From: Liopterus haemorrhoidalis
Taxonomy: Eukaryota; Arthropoda; Insecta; Coleoptera; Dytiscidae
DNA: 64,000 nucleotides
Assembly (NCBI GenBank): GCA_963971575.1
Contig: OZ020622.1
Coordinates: 6,362,279-6,426,278, forward strand
Direction: 5' to 3'
A program made the translations under genes and the position numbers. The notes beneath the pieces are model-generated. The model was not told where the DNA came from. It made no database searches and saw only the letters and a program-made list of their open reading frames with translations. Shown here piece by piece: positions 62,265 through 64,000 of this stretch. Within the stretch, counting starts at the first letter, position 1. The number at the start of each line of letters is the position of its first letter.

Positions 62265-63494
62265 CCACTTCACTCAATAAATCTCCGGTCTGACATATAT
62301 ATGGCAACACTGTTGACAGACCCATATGATTTCTGGTTAGTACCAACTTTCAAACGATACGTGTGAAAATTTTATGACGTTCTGACAATTAGTTTAGAGG
62401 TTACAGTGGTTTTAGTGACTCCAGTTTTGCAATTTTCAAAAGAATGGTTAAAAAAGAATTTCGTGTGTTGACTAAACATTGTTTTTTGATGGGAAAAAAT
62501 ACTGGTGAAGCCAAACAGTGCCTTAATAAGCGTTATAGTGACTAATGATGCTGAACGCTCTGGTCGCCCTAAATCGGCAGTTGTTCCGGAAAACATAAAA
62601 AAAGTCCACAAAATTGTTTTGAAGGACCGTAAAGTGAAGTTGCGTGAGATAGCTGACACCTTAAAGATATCAGAAGGTAGTGTGTTTACAATTATACACG
62701 AAAATTTGACCAGGCGTAAATTGCTTTCGAAGTGGGTGCCGCGTTCGCTTACACCGGACCAAAAACAACGCGTCCACGATTCAGAGCGCTGTTTGGAGCT
62801 GTTCAAGCGAGATAAAAAGGATTTCTTGCGTCGGTATGTGACAATGGATGAAACATGGATCCACTACTACACACCTGAATCAAAAAGATCGTCAGCTGAG
62901 TGGACAACAGTCGGTGAAAGTTGTCCAAAGCGACCAAAAACTCAAAAGTCAGCTGGCAGAGGTTATGGCATCCGTATTTTGGGACGCGCATGGTATTTTG
63001 TTTATCGCCTATCTTGAGAAAGGTAAAACTATCAATAGCGAATACTACATGGCATTATTGGATCGACTGAGTATAGTAATCAAGAAAAAACGGCTTCACA
63101 TGCAAAAGAAAACGGTGCTCTTTCACCAAGACAACGTTCCGTGTCACAAGTCGATGAAAAAGATGGTTAAATTGAATGAATTACGCTTCGAATTGCTTCC
63201 TCACCCACCGTACTCTCCGGATATGGCCCCCAGCGACTACTGGCTTTTTGCAGACCGCCAAAAGATGATCCAGGGAAAGAAATTTGACTCAAATGAAGAA
63301 GTGATTGCCGAAACCGAGACCTATTTTGAGGGTAAAAACAAATTTAAGTACTACAAAGAAGGCATCGAAAAGTTAGAGGAGAGTTTGAATGAATGTATCA
63401 CTCTTGAAGGAGAGTATGTTGATGGTTAAAGTAGAATTTCTAAAAAAAAAAAATGTTTTTCTTAATTAGACCGGAGACCTATTGAGCGACGTGT
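62265..63494 (+). mobile_element. mariner (DD34D, irritans-like), nearly full length
   Basis: TA-flanked; ends share CTCAATARRTCTCCGGTCT about 8 bp inside. The transposase starts near 62443 (MVKKEFRVLTKHCFLMGKNT), has a deletion near 62540, then SGRPKSAVVPENIKKVHKIV, MDETWIHYYTPES, a frameshift near 62955, then SVFWDAHGILFIAYLEKGKT, LFHQDNVPCHKSMKK and HPPYSPDMAPSDYWLFADRQ to the stop at 63427. Second and third Asp are 34 residues apart. All three catalytic Asp are present, but the gene is broken. Confidence 0.9.
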
Positions 63495-63544
63495 TATAAG
63501 AAATATTGTTCTAGGCATTCAGCATTCTGTTGGATTCTCATACT

Positions 63545-63598
63545 TATTAAATACTTGCAAAATCCTGAAATGTGTGAAAATTCACACTTCACATCAAT
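63545..63598 (-). mobile_element. DINE-like repeat, terminal fragment
   Basis: Only the last ~55 bp are present: AATACTTGCAAAATCCTGAA followed by the palindrome GTGTGAAAATTCACAC. Confidence 0.55.
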
Positions 63599-63599
63599 T

Positions 63600-64000
63600 T
63601 AATTTATGTTTTGAACTACTTTTGTTGATGTGCACCTATTTCGTTCTATTTTAGGGTGTTTGTTCATCCCTATCATTTGTCCTAATTAATAGTCTTAAAT
63701 TCAAAAACTGTCTTAATCAGAGAGCAAAGCCTTTCGTTTAATTAGATCTAAATCTAATACGTATCATAACCACAGAGTATTAAGTGTAACCAACAGACCT
63801 GAATCCCTCTCTGTCGAGGCAATATCGAACTAATTAGATTGCCAACTAATATTATCCAATCATCTATATTACAGTTCAATAACACTAATTGTGATCAATA
63901 ACAAAACTTCAAACGATGAAAAATCTCATCTTTATGTAATATTTTATAATTAAAAATATTTTCTTCAACACATAATCCTCGAAAGGCTTCTTTAAACGTA
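63600..64000. other. Right edge of window, nothing recognised
   Basis: No open frame of note and no known terminus. Confidence 0.4.

Overview
This is a 64 kb, strongly AT-rich piece of an animal nuclear genome, most likely an arthropod and probably an insect. Two conserved animal genes with GT-AG introns can be read exon by exon. Everything around them is a dense, nested collection of DNA transposons (mariner, Tc1, DD41D, hAT, piggyBac, Harbinger-like), short non-autonomous elements, LINE fragments and simple repeats. The mix of mariner subfamilies points to an insect, but I cannot fix the order. No prokaryotic operons, phage genes, CRISPR arrays or rRNA genes were seen.

Host genes. Both lie in tandem on the minus strand. 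(1) IPO11 (importin-11): four exons between 989 and 2946 encode the first 407 residues in one continuous frame; the gene runs off the left edge. (2) CCBE1 (collagen and calcium-binding EGF domain protein 1): eight coding exons from 47567 down to 5473 give a complete 453-residue secreted protein (signal peptide, cysteine-rich/EGF region, calcium-binding EGF, two short collagen stretches, conserved C-terminal helix, acidic tail). A probable non-coding first exon ends at 49427. The reading frame is conserved across every junction. The gene is spread over 42 kb because its introns are filled with transposons.

Layout. 1-602 tip of a DINE-like repeat; 989-2946 IPO11; 4277-5277 THAP and piggyBac relics; 5473-47567 CCBE1 with its intronic elements. 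The last intron (5741-12462) holds two fold-back elements with TTAA target sites, a mariner carrying a MITE, and a Harbinger-like element. The intron 12633-14346 holds a hAT relic. The intron 14466-19083 holds hAT relics, a hAT MITE and two adjacent MITEs, one carrying a mariner. The intron 19193-27458 holds MITEs, a DINE-like repeat with a SINE inside it, a Tc1 remnant and a second Harbinger-like copy. The intron 27698-39117 holds Tc1, DINE-like, RTE-like, mariner and LINE material plus a plant-type Stowaway/mariner. The intron 39457-47385 holds RLE-type LINE debris, another LINE fragment, mariner, a DINE-like copy and a DD41D element. From 49.5 kb rightward there are only repeats and transposons.

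Most notable: an element with the plant Stowaway-type terminus CTCCCTCCGTTCC and a plant-mariner-like C-terminal coding relic (37681-39014); a fold-back TTAA family for which the window itself supplies an empty site; a DINE-like family carrying a different tRNA-like cassette in each copy; and a short minisatellite unit shared by MITE families with unrelated termini.
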